Shown piece by piece: positions 34,627 to 43,848 of a stretch of 64,000 bases of DNA. The notes under the pieces are model-generated. The model ran no database searches and had not been told where the DNA came from. It worked only from the letters and a program-made list of their open reading frames with translations. Source of the DNA: RGIG3102 sp964525015 (GTDB lineage Bacteria; Bacillota; Clostridia; Oscillospirales; Ruminococcaceae); the NCBI GenBank assembly GCA_964525015.1, contig CAZGFY010000001.1, positions 1 through 64,000 of the forward strand, in the 5' to 3' direction. A program made the position numbers and the translations under genes. Each line of letters opens with the position of its first letter. The first letter of the stretch is position 1.

Positions 34627-35994
34627 TTAATATATTATAGTAAATTCAACACTATCTTCACCGCTTTTAATATTAAAATCAAACTTATGTTTTTCTAAAA
34701 TTAATTTAACAAAATATAAACCCAAACCACTTCCTCCTGTTTGCTTATTTCGTGATTTATCAGCACGATAGAATGGCTCAAAAAGATTTTTTATATCATC
34801 ATTTGATAAGGATACTCCTGTATTTTTAATTTTCACAGTATTACCTTTTACATACATTATTATAGTTTCGTTTTCTGGCGAATAATATAGTGCATTATTT
34901 ATAATATTTGATAAAACTTTTATTAGCATCTTCTCATCTGCAAAAATTATACTGTCTTCTAAGTTAGTTTTAATATTAAAGTTTTTAACTTGGATTAATT
35001 CATCATAATGTTTTAAAATATCATAAATAATCTCTTTAATATTAATTTCATTATAGTTTAAATTATAATTTTCATCATTGATTAATGAAACACTTAATAT
35101 TTCATTAATTAAATGTTGCATTCTGTTAGTTGTTTTAAGTGTTTTTGCTATATACTTATCTTTATCTTCATATTGCTTATAGCCATAAATCATACCTTCT
35201 AAATTGCCTTTGATTATCGTTAATGGTGTTTTAAGTTCATGAGATGCCGCAGCAAAAAACAAACGCTGACTTTCTTCAAGGGCTTTCGCTTTTAAAAGCT
35301 CTCTTTTTAGTGATATTAATGCATCATCAAGTTTTTTTGATAATAAATTAATCGTTTTAGAAAGTTCGCCTAGTTCATCTTCCCTTTTTTCATCACAATA
35401 AATATCAAAATTAAGCATCGATATTTTTTTAGCTCTTAAATTTATATCTTTTATTGGCTTTGTTATATATTTTGATAGAAAAAATGATATCAAAAATGAT
35501 AAACTCAAGGCTATAATTATAATTACAGGAATTGTTTGAGCCAAAACTAGGTAAACTTCATTTATCGTTTCATAGCTTGCTCCACTCATAGATAATAGAT
35601 ATGATTTATTTTCTATCATAATATCCATTAATTCAAAAGTTTGAGAAGTTCCATAGATTGTTTTATCTTCTGATGTTATATTAATTTCTACATTATCTAA
35701 AATATCCCCAAACACATAGATAACTTCTCCATCATATGTGGAAATTTCAGTATATACATTCATTTCATTTGAAAAATCTTCAATTATTTTTATTGCGTCT
35801 TCATAAGTTTTTAAAGATATTTCATCTAATAATTTTTGAGTTTCAAGATTAAACTCTTCATCTCTTAGCTGTATGTATGAGCTTGGCATTAACACTGCAA
35901 ATAACACGCAAATTAATAAACTTATACTAATTAAAGAAATGCATACAATTAAGAATAATTTTACAGTTAAATTCTTTTTAAGATAATTTTTCAA
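34627..35994 (-). CDS. Sensor histidine kinase
   Basis: 455 residues. Two membrane helices (about 13-35 and 155-178) enclose an extracellular sensor of about 120 residues, then a HAMP domain (about 180-232), HisKA with phospho-acceptor in FFAAASHELKTPLTIIKGN (His near 251), and the HATPase domain with N box (NIINNALYYSPEN), G1 (FEPFYRAD) and GGSGLGLYFVKLI. The start is a TTG at 35994 overlapping the regulator gene by 17 bp. It forms a two-component pair with that regulator. Signal unknown. Confidence 0.9.
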   Translation of the reverse strand: MKNYLKKNLTVKLFLIVCISLISISLLICVLFAVLMPSSYIQLRDEEFNLETQKLLDEISLKTYEDAIKIIEDFSNEMNVYTEISTYDGEVIYVFGDILDNVEINITSEDKTIYGTSQTFELMDIMIENKSYLLSMSGASYETINEVYLVLAQTIPVIIIIALSLSFLISFFLSKYITKPIKDINLRAKKISMLNFDIYCDEKREDELGELSKTINLLSKKLDDALISLKRELLKAKALEESQRLFFAAASHELKTPLTIIKGNLEGMIYGYKQYEDKDKYIAKTLKTTNRMQHLINEILSVSLINDENYNLNYNEINIKEIIYDILKHYDELIQVKNFNIKTNLEDSIIFADEKMLIKVLSNIINNALYYSPENETIIMYVKGNTVKIKNTGVSLSNDDIKNLFEPFYRADKSRNKQTGGSGLGLYFVKLILEKHKFDFNIKSGEDSVEFTIIY

Positions 35995-36643
35995 TTTTAT
36001 ATCCAGCCCCTCGCATAGTTTTTATATAGTCTACTCCTAATTTTTGTCTGATATTTTTAATATGAATATTAACAATTCTATCATCACAAAATGTTTCATC
36101 ACCCCAAATTTTCGTAACTAAAACATCTCTAGTTAAAACGATACCTTGATGCATAAAAAGTTCTGCTAATATTTCAAATTCTTTAGCTGTTAATTTAATT
36201 TCTTTATTTTTAACTGCAACTCTCATTCCCTCTAAATCAATTTCTAAATCTTTATACACTATAAGTTTTTTAGATATTTTATTTACTCTTCTAAGGACGG
36301 ACTCAATTTTTCTAAGCAAAATAGGAACTGAAAATGGCTTAGTTATATAATCATCAGCCCCATAATCAAATCCTCTTAACTGCTCTACTTCGCCGCCTAG
36401 TGCTGTGAGAATAATAATTGGTATATCAGATTTTTTTCGAATAAGCTCTAAAACTGAAAATCCATCAATTTTTGGTAGCATTATATCTAGTAATATTAAA
36501 TCTGCATTTTCATAGTTTTCTAAAATCGAAATTCCATCAAAAGCCTGCATTATATAATAATTATTTTCTTCTAAAAAAGATTTTAAAAGACTCTGGATTT
36601 CAATATCATCTTCGGCTATAAGTATCTTTATCAAATCATTCAC
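35978..36643 (-). CDS. OmpR-family response regulator
   Basis: 221 residues. Receiver domain with acidic pair in ILIAEDDIE, phospho-acceptor Asp in LILLDIMLPKIDG (about 53), Thr in IILTALG and Lys in YITKPFS. The C-terminal winged helix (about 125-220) contains LTAKEFEILAELFMHQGIVLTRDVL and IVNIHIKNIRQKL. The listed start is GTG at 36643; a TTG at 36634 has better spacing from AAAGGGG and may be the real start. It is encoded ahead of, and overlaps, its kinase. Confidence 0.92.
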   Translation of the reverse strand: MNDLIKILIAEDDIEIQSLLKSFLEENNYYIMQAFDGISILENYENADLILLDIMLPKIDGFSVLELIRKKSDIPIIILTALGGEVEQLRGFDYGADDYITKPFSVPILLRKIESVLRRVNKISKKLIVYKDLEIDLEGMRVAVKNKEIKLTAKEFEILAELFMHQGIVLTRDVLVTKIWGDETFCDDRIVNIHIKNIRQKLGVDYIKTMRGAGYKIEKLS

Positions 36644-36713
36644 CCCTTTATATAGATATTATATCATTAAATATTAATATAAAATATATATTTTTCATAT
36701 ATTTATTCTATAA

Positions 36714-36746
36714 AAAGAAAAAGCCATCATAAAGACAGCTTTTAAT
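36714..36746 (-). terminator. Weak terminator of the AEC carrier gene
   Basis: Minus strand pairs AAAAGCTGTC with GATGGCTTTTTC around a short loop, with one mismatch, then a T-rich tail. Confidence 0.55.
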
Positions 36747-36752
36747 CGTGAT

Positions 36753-37688
36753 TTACACCATAAATCTAAAAACAATAATTACTGAAAACAATATCATTGT
36801 TATTAGTGTGTTTATTGAAAGTGTTGTTGAAATATAATTTGCATCCTTTTTAACATCTGCAAATAAAGGAATAATAAATGGTGCTGGTAGAGAATACATT
36901 AATAAAATTGCAAACATAAGCTCATAATTTAATTCAATTAATAAGCTTAATACACCTAGTGTTACAGCTGATAGCGTAATCATTATAAGAAGTCTTATTA
37001 CAATTGTTTTTAAAACTGGTTTTAGTAAGTTTTTTTCAAGTGAGAGTTCATAGCCCACTATAATTAAAACTATTGTTGCCGTTGGTGCTGTTATCATTGC
37101 AATCGCACTATCTAATACATTTGAATATGATAAACTTATAAGCAGCTCATCAAAACCAAGTGAGCCTAACACAACCCCTAAAACCATACCTATAAAGCAA
37201 AAATTTGTTAGCATATTATGAGTTAACTCTTTTACCGAAACTTTTTTTCCATCAATAATTTTTAAAGCTGATAAAAAGGCTGTGTATGCAAAAAATGTTT
37301 GCCCTATATCTACCATTGCAAAGGTTGAAACCCCCTTAGGATATAACAATATGTACAATGCATATCCAAGCATCCCACCTTCTGCACCCGAAACTAAAAC
37401 TGGCAAAAACTTGCCTTTGTCTTTTAGAATCGGCCTTGCTATAAATCCTATAAACAAGGCTAAAGTATGAGCAATATAAACAGTGATAAAAACAATTAAT
37501 GTGTCAATTCCATAATCTGCATAAAAAAAAGCATTAAATAAAACAACTGGCAAGCAAATATTACCTATAATTGATTTTAGAGCAGATAATCCTGATAAAT
37601 TAAAAACCTGTTTTTTATTTAATAAATATCCTACAAAAATCATAACAATAATTGGTAATATCATTTCTATTAATAATAAACTCATCAT
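36753..37688 (-). CDS. AEC-family (auxin efflux carrier type) transporter
   Basis: 311 residues, about ten membrane helices. The N-terminus LIEMILPIIVMIFVGYLLNKKQVF and the inner GNICLPVVLFNAFFY stretch are typical of AEC carriers, as is the C-terminal half beginning AMITAPTATIVLIIVGYELSLEKNLLKPVLKT. Members move organic acids such as malate or malonate, or amino acids. It lies between the two-component system and the lsr operon, on the same strand but with its own terminators on both sides, so it is probably monocistronic. Substrate unknown. Confidence 0.85.
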   Translation of the reverse strand: MMSLLLIEMILPIIVMIFVGYLLNKKQVFNLSGLSALKSIIGNICLPVVLFNAFFYADYGIDTLIVFITVYIAHTLALFIGFIARPILKDKGKFLPVLVSGAEGGMLGYALYILLYPKGVSTFAMVDIGQTFFAYTAFLSALKIIDGKKVSVKELTHNMLTNFCFIGMVLGVVLGSLGFDELLISLSYSNVLDSAIAMITAPTATIVLIIVGYELSLEKNLLKPVLKTIVIRLLIMITLSAVTLGVLSLLIELNYELMFAILLMYSLPAPFIIPLFADVKKDANYISTTLSINTLITMILFSVIIVFRFMV

Positions 37689-37703
37689 TAACCCCTTATT
37701 CTA

Positions 37704-37738
37704 AAAAACGCCTATAATAAAAGTACAGGCGTTTTTTC
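37704..37738 (-). terminator. Terminator of the lsrACDBF operon
   Basis: Stem AAAACGCCT with AGGCGTTTT separated by an AT-rich loop; T run on the minus strand, 5 bp after the lsrF stop codon. Confidence 0.8.
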
Positions 37739-37742
37739 TAAC

Positions 37743-38624
37743 TTATTTATTTATAGCATCTTGGAAAAACTCCCAAGCCAATGCATCAGTTGCACCTTCA
37801 TGAACAATTTTATTAATTGCCATTGCCATTTCAATAGGATTTGTACTTTGGAAGATATTTCTTCCCATATCAACTCCTTTAGCTCCCTTTTGAATAACTC
37901 TATAAGCCATTGCCATTGCATCTCTTTCAGGCAGTTTTTTTCCACCTGCTATAACAATTGGAACTGGGCAAGCAGCTATAATTTCTTCTAGATTTTCACA
38001 ATCATAAGTTTTAACTAATTGAACACCCATTTCTGCAATTATTCTTGTTGCAAGTTTAAAGTATCTTGGTGTTCTTTCAAGCTCTTTACCAACAGCACAC
38101 ACTCCCATAGTCGGAATACTATGACGCATACCAGCATTAACAACTTTACTTAAATTATCAAGACTTGATAATTGCCCTTTGCCACCTATAAACACCTGAA
38201 CTGCCATACAATCTGCATCAAGTCTTACTGAATCTTCGATATCAACTGCAACCATTTCGTGGCTCAAATCATCTTGAAGCATTGAAGAACCTGATGAAAC
38301 CCTTAATGATATTGACTTTGCAAGTTCAGGTGCAAGACAAGTTCTAATAGCCCCCCTTGTTCCCATAAAAGAATCTATATGAGGTGCAAGTTTTGGAAGT
38401 AGTATATCTAATCTTTCCAGCCCAGAAACGGAACCCATAAAATATCCATGGTCAAATGCAAACATTACAGTATTTCCACTTTTAGGATTGAATATTTTTG
38501 ATAATCTAGCTTTCATTCCCCAATCTAAATTATTTGCACCTTTCACATAAAATCCACCGCCATTTGCAAATGGTATATCAACGTGGTAGTCTTTTTCTGC
38601 TTTTAATCCATCTAAATCTGCCAT
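37743..38624 (-). CDS. lsrF: LsrF: thiolase degrading phospho-AI-2
   Basis: 293 residues, class I aldolase (DeoC/FbaB-like) fold. Recognised by MADLDGLKAEKDYHVDIPFA near the start, GNTVMFAFDHGYFMGSVSGLE, GTRGAIRTC, SSGSSMLQDDLSHEM and LVKTYDCENLEEIIAACPVPIVIAGGKK (which carries the candidate active-site Lys). In enteric bacteria LsrF transfers the acetyl group of 3-hydroxy-5-phosphooxypentane-2,4-dione to CoA, giving DHAP and acetyl-CoA. It is the last gene of the lsrACDBF operon, as in E. coli but without lsrG after it. Ribosome site AAAGGAG. Confidence 0.92.
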   Translation of the reverse strand: MADLDGLKAEKDYHVDIPFANGGGFYVKGANNLDWGMKARLSKIFNPKSGNTVMFAFDHGYFMGSVSGLERLDILLPKLAPHIDSFMGTRGAIRTCLAPELAKSISLRVSSGSSMLQDDLSHEMVAVDIEDSVRLDADCMAVQVFIGGKGQLSSLDNLSKVVNAGMRHSIPTMGVCAVGKELERTPRYFKLATRIIAEMGVQLVKTYDCENLEEIIAACPVPIVIAGGKKLPERDAMAMAYRVIQKGAKGVDMGRNIFQSTNPIEMAMAINKIVHEGATDALAWEFFQDAINK

Positions 38625-38664
38625 AATTTTTCTCCTTTTAATCTTTATATCCTATATTTTAAGA

Positions 38665-38695
38665 ATGCAGCGCAGAAATTTTGTCCACGCTGCAT
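38665..38695 (-). promoter_or_regulatory. Intercistronic hairpin between lsrB and lsrF
   Basis: Stem arms ATGCAGCG (38665-38672) and CGCTGCAT (38688-38695) with a 15-nt loop and no T run. A stabilising hairpin after a binding-protein gene commonly raises that transcript segment over its neighbours. Confidence 0.55.
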
Positions 38696-38706
38696 AATTT
38701 ATAAAT

Positions 38707-39849
38707 TTAGAAATCGTAGTCGTTCATATTGTCTAATGTAAATACTGCTGTTTCTGGAAGTAAAACAACGCCGTTGTTAACATCGCCTGTTGTTGCACCT
38801 TCTTGGATTGAATCGTTAGGAAGCACTTCAACATCGCCTATTCCAGGAATACTAATGATATCGCCAACCATAACTTCATTTCCAGCTGCAAGGTATGCTG
38901 CTACATAAACACCCATACCACCTTGGATACCACAATCCCACAGACCCCAGTTATAAATTGTTCCATTATTGCAATATTCTTTTATTGCATTTGGAGTTGC
39001 AAATCCAGTGATTGTAATAGACTGTTGGTCGTATCCTTTATTTTCAGCTGCTTGCAATTGTCCTGGTAGAGCTGTTGAGTCATTACAGATAATTACATCA
39101 ATATCTGGGTTTGCATCTAAAACAGCTTCGCCGATAGTAATCGCTTTTTCAGCATCTTGCTCTGAATAGTAGTTATCAGGGTTTAAATTTACCCAGTTAG
39201 GATAATTTGCTTTGATGTATTCTTCACCAGCTACTTGCCAAGAGTTTTGGTCGGTAACTGTTGCTTGTGAATAGTGCCAAACGTATGTAATTTCATCAGT
39301 AGCAGGATCTTTGCCTCTTTCTTCTAAGCCTGCAACTGCCATATCAACAAGCATTTTGCCTAAAATTTCAGGTGTACCTTGTGAAACCATTAAAGAACGA
39401 TCTTCTGTATATGCATCTGAGTCCCAAGTAGTAACTGCAATACCTGCTGCCATAGCATCTTTTAATGCATCTGAAACACCCGCTGCGTCAACTGTTGAAA
39501 TACAAATAGCATCAACGCCAACTGCAATTGCCTGATTAATTACAGCAACTTGAGCCGCTGCGGAAGCTGATGGATCGCCCATGTATTCAACTTCTATGCC
39601 CCAATCAGTTGCAAATCCTTGAGCACCAATATTTGCAGCTTCAAAAAAGGCATTCCCTGTAAGCTTTGGTATAAAGGCAACTGTTTTACCTTCGATACTG
39701 AAAACTTCTGCCCCGTCAATTTCAGTTGTTTCTGTTGTTTGAGTTTCATCAGTTGTTTCTGTTGTAGTTTCTTCACTTGGAGAACTACAAGCTGTCAAAA
39801 GTGTCGCTGACACAGATAATGCCAATAAAATTGCTAATAATTTTTTCAT
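38707..39849 (-). CDS. lsrB: LsrB: AI-2 binding lipoprotein
   Basis: 380 residues. Lipoprotein signal with lipobox LLTAC (Cys about 21), a Thr/Glu-rich linker (about 24-46), then a type I periplasmic-binding-protein fold: KTVAFIPKLTGNAFFEAANIGAQ, EYMGDPSASAAAQVAVINQAIAVG, SDAYTEDRSLMVSQGTPEILG and FATPNAIKEYCNNGTIYNWGLWD. These are close to LsrB rather than RbsB. The lsrACDF context makes AI-2 (DPD-derived) the clear ligand. Ribosome site TAGGAGG. Tethered outside the membrane. Confidence 0.92.
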   Translation of the reverse strand: MKKLLAILLALSVSATLLTACSSPSEETTTETTDETQTTETTEIDGAEVFSIEGKTVAFIPKLTGNAFFEAANIGAQGFATDWGIEVEYMGDPSASAAAQVAVINQAIAVGVDAICISTVDAAGVSDALKDAMAAGIAVTTWDSDAYTEDRSLMVSQGTPEILGKMLVDMAVAGLEERGKDPATDEITYVWHYSQATVTDQNSWQVAGEEYIKANYPNWVNLNPDNYYSEQDAEKAITIGEAVLDANPDIDVIICNDSTALPGQLQAAENKGYDQQSITITGFATPNAIKEYCNNGTIYNWGLWDCGIQGGMGVYVAAYLAAGNEVMVGDIISIPGIGDVEVLPNDSIQEGATTGDVNNGVVLLPETAVFTLDNMNDYDF

Positions 39850-39906
39850 TTTGCTTCCTCCTAAAGATAGCTTTTTTATAAATACGTACTTTACGTATAA
39901 ATCAAA

Positions 39907-40932
39907 TTATGATGCCTTTTTTTCACTTTTTCTCTTAAATTTTGCCATTAATGCTGAAAACTGTGGTTTATTAAAAAATGCATTGCCAACTACTACCATC
40001 ACAAGAAGTATACCTGTTGGAATATCTAAATATTGAGTATTAATTCCAAAAGATAAAGGCATTCCAAATCTTAAAAGTCCTATAATAATTGAGGCTAAAG
40101 CTGTTCCGATTATGCTTCCTTTACCCCCAGTTGAAAGCGTTCCTCCTAAAACGGTAGCTGTTATTATATTCATAGTTAAAGTACTACCTAAATCACTTTT
40201 TGAAGTTCCAAGGTAAGCCGTCATAACTATTCCTGCAATAGCACCAGCTAATGCACTCAATATATATGTAGACATTATTATCCATCTGCTATTTATACCT
40301 GAATATTCAGCAGCGTGCTTATTTATTCCAACTAAAAATATGCTTTTACCATATTTAGTTTTATGTAAAATTATATAGGCAATTATAAATAACACTAAAA
40401 ATATAACAACTTGCATTGGAATTATATCAAAAAATTTATATCTACCTATCATTCTAAATGAATCTGGAAATCCAGTTATACCAAGGTAAGCTTCTGTTTC
40501 TGATAATGTTGAAATCAAAAGTGCTAAACCTGAATATAAAAAGCTCCCCCCTAAAGTTACAACCATCGCTTGAACTTTGCAGTATGCAATTAAAAAACCT
40601 GAAAAAGCACCACATAAGCCAGCTAATACAACTGCACCAAGAGCAGCCACCCAAATATTTGCTCCAAAATCCTGCCATAAAACACCAGTTGTAATTGATG
40701 TTAGCCCAATAATGGAAGCCACTTGAATATCAATACCCCCAGTTATCATAACCATTGTTACAAATATAGATATAACACAAATTGCAACATAGTCATTCAC
40801 GCTATTTAAAAGCAGTGGTATTCTTAAAAATTTCTCATTGGCAAGCCCGAATATAACAAATTCCATTAAAATAATAAATAATAAAAACTTATTCCATGTA
40901 AGTTTTAATTTAAAGGTAGGTTTTTTATTCAT
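39907..40932 (-). CDS. lsrD: LsrD: AI-2 ABC permease subunit
   Basis: 341 residues, about nine membrane segments, BPD_transp_2 family. GGIDIQVASIIGLTSITTGVLW (about 66-88), VTLGGSFLYSGLALLIS and the ATPase-contact region GINKHAAEYSGINSRWI are visible, with VLGGTLSTGGKGSIIGTALASIII further on. It starts one base after the lsrC stop, with AAGGAGG placed inside the end of lsrC. It pairs with LsrC to form the AI-2 channel. A 57-bp gap separates it from lsrB. Confidence 0.9.
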   Translation of the reverse strand: MNKKPTFKLKLTWNKFLLFIILMEFVIFGLANEKFLRIPLLLNSVNDYVAICVISIFVTMVMITGGIDIQVASIIGLTSITTGVLWQDFGANIWVAALGAVVLAGLCGAFSGFLIAYCKVQAMVVTLGGSFLYSGLALLISTLSETEAYLGITGFPDSFRMIGRYKFFDIIPMQVVIFLVLFIIAYIILHKTKYGKSIFLVGINKHAAEYSGINSRWIIMSTYILSALAGAIAGIVMTAYLGTSKSDLGSTLTMNIITATVLGGTLSTGGKGSIIGTALASIIIGLLRFGMPLSFGINTQYLDIPTGILLVMVVVGNAFFNKPQFSALMAKFKRKSEKKAS

Positions 40933-40933
40933 A

Positions 40934-41944
40934 CTATGCTACCTCCTTATTTTTATCACTATCAGCCCTTGCAGAAAGTCTAAGTTGTTTATTCTTAGTT
41001 TCAGCACGTTGCTGTAACAGTGCATCAACAACCACTATAGTAATTAGTATTATTCCTGTAATTGTATTATCATAGTTTGATGAATATCCCATAAAAACTA
41101 ATAGATAACTAATCGAAGCCATTATAACTGCCCCAATTGATGCACCTATAACACTACCAACCCCACCAGTTAAACTAATTCCACCAAGTACACAAGCTGC
41201 AACAGCTTTCATTTCGTATCCAAGACCACTTGTAGAAGTTACAAAGCCTATTCTGCTACAAAATATTATTCCAGCTACTGCTGAAAAAACACCACAAATA
41301 ACATAAGCTAAAACTTTTACTTGCACTGATGGAATTCCAACTATATTAGCACCATCAAAATTATCTCCAACAGCTCTAAAGTATTTGCCTTTTTTTGTTT
41401 TAGTTAAAAGCAGATGCACTATAACTGCTATAATAGCCGCTACACAATAATAAACTGTGAATTCACCTATAAATTTTACTGAGGATAAGTCTTTAAATTC
41501 TTTTGGTAGGTTTTCAACCCAAGCACCATTTGAATATATATACATTAATCCACGCAAAATTCCGTTTGTTCCTAGTGTGAAAATCAATGATGGCACTCGC
41601 ATAATCGCAACGCCCCAGCCGTTAACTAAACCTATTACAACCCCAATACTTACGCCCACTGCAAAGGCAAAACCCCAGTTTGCACCATCTCTTAATAAAC
41701 TACCAACAACAGTTGCAACAAATCCAAGAGTAGAGCCTACCGAAACATCAATTTCTCCAACAAATATTGTAAACGCCATTCCAATAGCCACTAAGGTAAA
41801 TACAACTGATGTATTAAAGCAAGCACTTATACTTTCCATTGTAAAAAAGCTTGGATTTATAATACCAACAATGATAAATAGTGCCATTAAAAACAAGAAA
41901 CTGCTTAATTCTCTCGCTCTTAAAACTTTTTTAATATTAAGCAT
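40934..41944 (-). CDS. lsrC: LsrC: AI-2 ABC permease subunit
   Basis: 336 residues, same fold as LsrD. GEIDVSVGSTLGFVATVVGSLL (about 63-84), IFTLGTNGILRGLMYIYSNGAWVENLP and GDNFDGANIVGIPSVQVKVLAY identify the ribose/AI-2 permease type; GGISLTGGVGSVIGASIGAVIMA follows. Its start overlaps the lsrA end by 8 bp, with the ribosome site (AAGGAGGAG) in the lsrA C-terminal codons. Translation of lsrA, lsrC and lsrD is thus tightly coupled. Confidence 0.9.
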   Translation of the reverse strand: MLNIKKVLRARELSSFLFLMALFIIVGIINPSFFTMESISACFNTSVVFTLVAIGMAFTIFVGEIDVSVGSTLGFVATVVGSLLRDGANWGFAFAVGVSIGVVIGLVNGWGVAIMRVPSLIFTLGTNGILRGLMYIYSNGAWVENLPKEFKDLSSVKFIGEFTVYYCVAAIIAVIVHLLLTKTKKGKYFRAVGDNFDGANIVGIPSVQVKVLAYVICGVFSAVAGIIFCSRIGFVTSTSGLGYEMKAVAACVLGGISLTGGVGSVIGASIGAVIMASISYLLVFMGYSSNYDNTITGIILITIVVVDALLQQRAETKNKQLRLSARADSDKNKEVA

Positions 41945-43469
41945 ATTGTTTCTCCTCCTTCTCAGCCTTTACACCAAATGCAGCAGACATTAATGCTTCT
42001 TGTGTTATTTCGTTTTTATTAAAATGAGCAACTAATTTTCCGTGATACATCGTTACAACTCTATCGGCAAGTTCTACAATTTCCTCCATATCACTTGAAA
42101 TTAATAAAACTGAAACTCCTTGTTCTTTTAAACCCATAATTATTTTATACACATCTGCTCTTGCAGCGGCATCAATACCACGAGTGGGTTCATCAAATAT
42201 AACTACTTTGGGATTTGTTGTAAGGCTTCTTGCAATAACAACCTTTTGTTGATTACCACCTGATAAACTTCCTGTTAATTGCCCTTGAGATGTTATCTTA
42301 GTTCTAAAATCATCAACATATTTTTGTGTAATGCTTTCTTCTTCTTTTTTATTAAGTAAAACTTTACCCATTCGTTTACTATTTAAAAGTGCACTTATTG
42401 TGTTATCTGCAACATCGGCTAATTTAAATAACCCATATAAATGCCTATCCTCAGAAACTAAATTTATTCCCTCTTCTATAACCCTTTTAGTTTTATAAGA
42501 AGTTATATCCTTACCTTCTAAGACAACCTTCCCTTTTAGTACTTTTTCAATACCAAAAATAGAGGTAATCATTTCAGTTCTACCAGCGCCTACAACACCT
42601 GATACACCTAAAATTTCACCAGGGTACACCTTTAAATTAATATCGTTAAACCCAAAGCCTGAAAAATCAAGAAGCTCTAATATAGGATTTTGGGTATAAT
42701 CAATATTTTTATATTCCTTTTTTATTTCTTTTTCTAAATTCGTATTAGCTGGTAATAATCCTTTTACTAAATCTTCTTTAGTAAAATCCTTCGTTTCACC
42801 TTTAATCGTTATAATCCCATCACGCATAATCGCAACATGCGTTGAAATTTCAAAAACTTCTGGCAGTCTATGCGTAATATAGATTATTCCTATTCCTTTT
42901 TCTTTTAAATCTTTTAATGATTTAAATAAAGTTTCAACTTCATCAAAAGTTAAAGAGCTCGTTGGCTCATCAAGGATTAATAATTTAGCTTCACGCATAA
43001 GGCCACGCATAAATTCAACCATTTGCTGTTCTGCTATCGAAAGTCCGCTAGCTGAGCGAGTTAAGTCTATACTCCAGCCTATTTCTTGCATCTTTTTATG
43101 CAGTCTATTTTTTAATTCTTGTTCATTTTCAGAAAATCCAATTAATATATTTTCTTCAACACTCATATGAGGAAACAACAACGGCTCTTGTGGAACCATA
43201 TATATACCTTTTGCTAAAGCCTGTGAAGCTTTTGAAAAAACTACTTTTTCGCCATTAATAAGCATTTCACCTTTATCATAACTATGAAGACCAACGATAA
43301 TCTTCATTAATGTAGATTTTCCTGCACCATTACCACCAATTAACGCTAAAACCTCCCCTTTATCAACCGATAAGGTGATACCTTTTAAAACATTATTAGT
43401 ACCAAAAGATTTATATATATCATTTACAGAAATCAAAACATTGCCCTTTTTTTCAATATTATTCGGCAT
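41937..43469 (-). CDS. lsrA: LsrA: AI-2 ABC transporter ATPase
   Basis: 510 residues from the ATG at 43469 (GGAGG 8 bp upstream; frame open to 43484). Two fused ABC modules as in RbsA/LsrA. First: Walker A GGNGAGKST (about 38), signature LSIAEQQMVEFMRGLM, Walker B LLILDEPTSSL. Second: degenerate Walker A GVVGAGRTE (about 292) and signature LSGGNQQKVVIARSL with VVIFDEPTRGID. Head of the lsrACDBF operon, transcribed divergently from lsrRK. Confidence 0.92.
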   Translation of the reverse strand: MPNNIEKKGNVLISVNDIYKSFGTNNVLKGITLSVDKGEVLALIGGNGAGKSTLMKIIVGLHSYDKGEMLINGEKVVFSKASQALAKGIYMVPQEPLLFPHMSVEENILIGFSENEQELKNRLHKKMQEIGWSIDLTRSASGLSIAEQQMVEFMRGLMREAKLLILDEPTSSLTFDEVETLFKSLKDLKEKGIGIIYITHRLPEVFEISTHVAIMRDGIITIKGETKDFTKEDLVKGLLPANTNLEKEIKKEYKNIDYTQNPILELLDFSGFGFNDINLKVYPGEILGVSGVVGAGRTEMITSIFGIEKVLKGKVVLEGKDITSYKTKRVIEEGINLVSEDRHLYGLFKLADVADNTISALLNSKRMGKVLLNKKEEESITQKYVDDFRTKITSQGQLTGSLSGGNQQKVVIARSLTTNPKVVIFDEPTRGIDAAARADVYKIIMGLKEQGVSVLLISSDMEEIVELADRVVTMYHGKLVAHFNKNEITQEALMSAAFGVKAEKEEKQYA

Positions 43470-43552
43470 ACCTATAACCTCCATTATTATAAGAAATTAT
43501 TTGTTAGTTTAACGATTAGAAAAATGATTGCAAAAACGTATTTATTGATTTA

Positions 43553-43581
43553 ATTATATCTAATGCCTTAAATATTGTCAA
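43553..43581 (-). promoter_or_regulatory. lsrACDBF promoter
   Basis: Minus-strand -35 TTGACA (43581-43576) and -10 TATAAT (43558-43553), 17-bp spacing, full consensus at both hexamers. The leader to lsrA is about 75 nt and contains one copy of the ATGATTGCA repeat. Confidence 0.8.
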
Positions 43582-43753
43582 CACAAATATTTTATCACTA
43601 AACAATTGTTTTGCTATTTTTTTACTTATATATTATTTTTATATGATTGCATCGTTAATTTTTTGTGCTTTTTGTAAACCTTTCAATTAATTATTTCTAC
43701 ACATTACACAAATTTACTTGTGATTATTCTATTGTAAAGAAAAATATTTATAA

Positions 43754-43782
43754 TTGACAATGTTATTCGACAATGATATAAT
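43754..43782 (+). promoter_or_regulatory. lsrRK promoter
   Basis: -35 TTGACA (43754-43759) and -10 TATAAT (43777-43782), 17-bp spacing, full consensus. The spacer and -35 contain a direct repeat of ACAATG (43757 and 43770 regions). Confidence 0.8.
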
Positions 43783-43800
43783 TTAATCAAAGTTTTAAAA

Positions 43801-43825
43801 CAAATGTTGTTTGCGCAAACATTTG
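43801..43825. promoter_or_regulatory. LsrR operator candidate
   Basis: Nested palindrome: inner TTTGCGCAAA (43810-43819) flanked by CAAATG (43801-43806) and CATTTG (43820-43825), slightly asymmetric by three bases. It lies about 12 bp downstream of the lsrR start site and before its ribosome site, a position suited to autorepression. Confidence 0.6.
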
Positions 43826-43848
43826 TTTGTGTAAAGGTAGTGAATTCA

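Larger units (their letters stand above)
43470..43848. other. lsrA-lsrR divergent control region
   Basis: About 380 bp with two facing consensus promoters (listed separately), a strong palindrome before lsrR and a direct repeat ATGATTGCA at 43524-43532 and 43643-43651. The long spacing between the two promoters (about 170 bp) leaves room for several LsrR sites and for a global regulator. No open frame or RNA gene was seen. Confidence 0.6.

Noticed and set aside
37751..37991. Overlapping frames within lsrF and other genes as extra genes
   Set aside because: They are antisense or shifted frames of well-recognised proteins, lack ribosome sites and show low-complexity translations.
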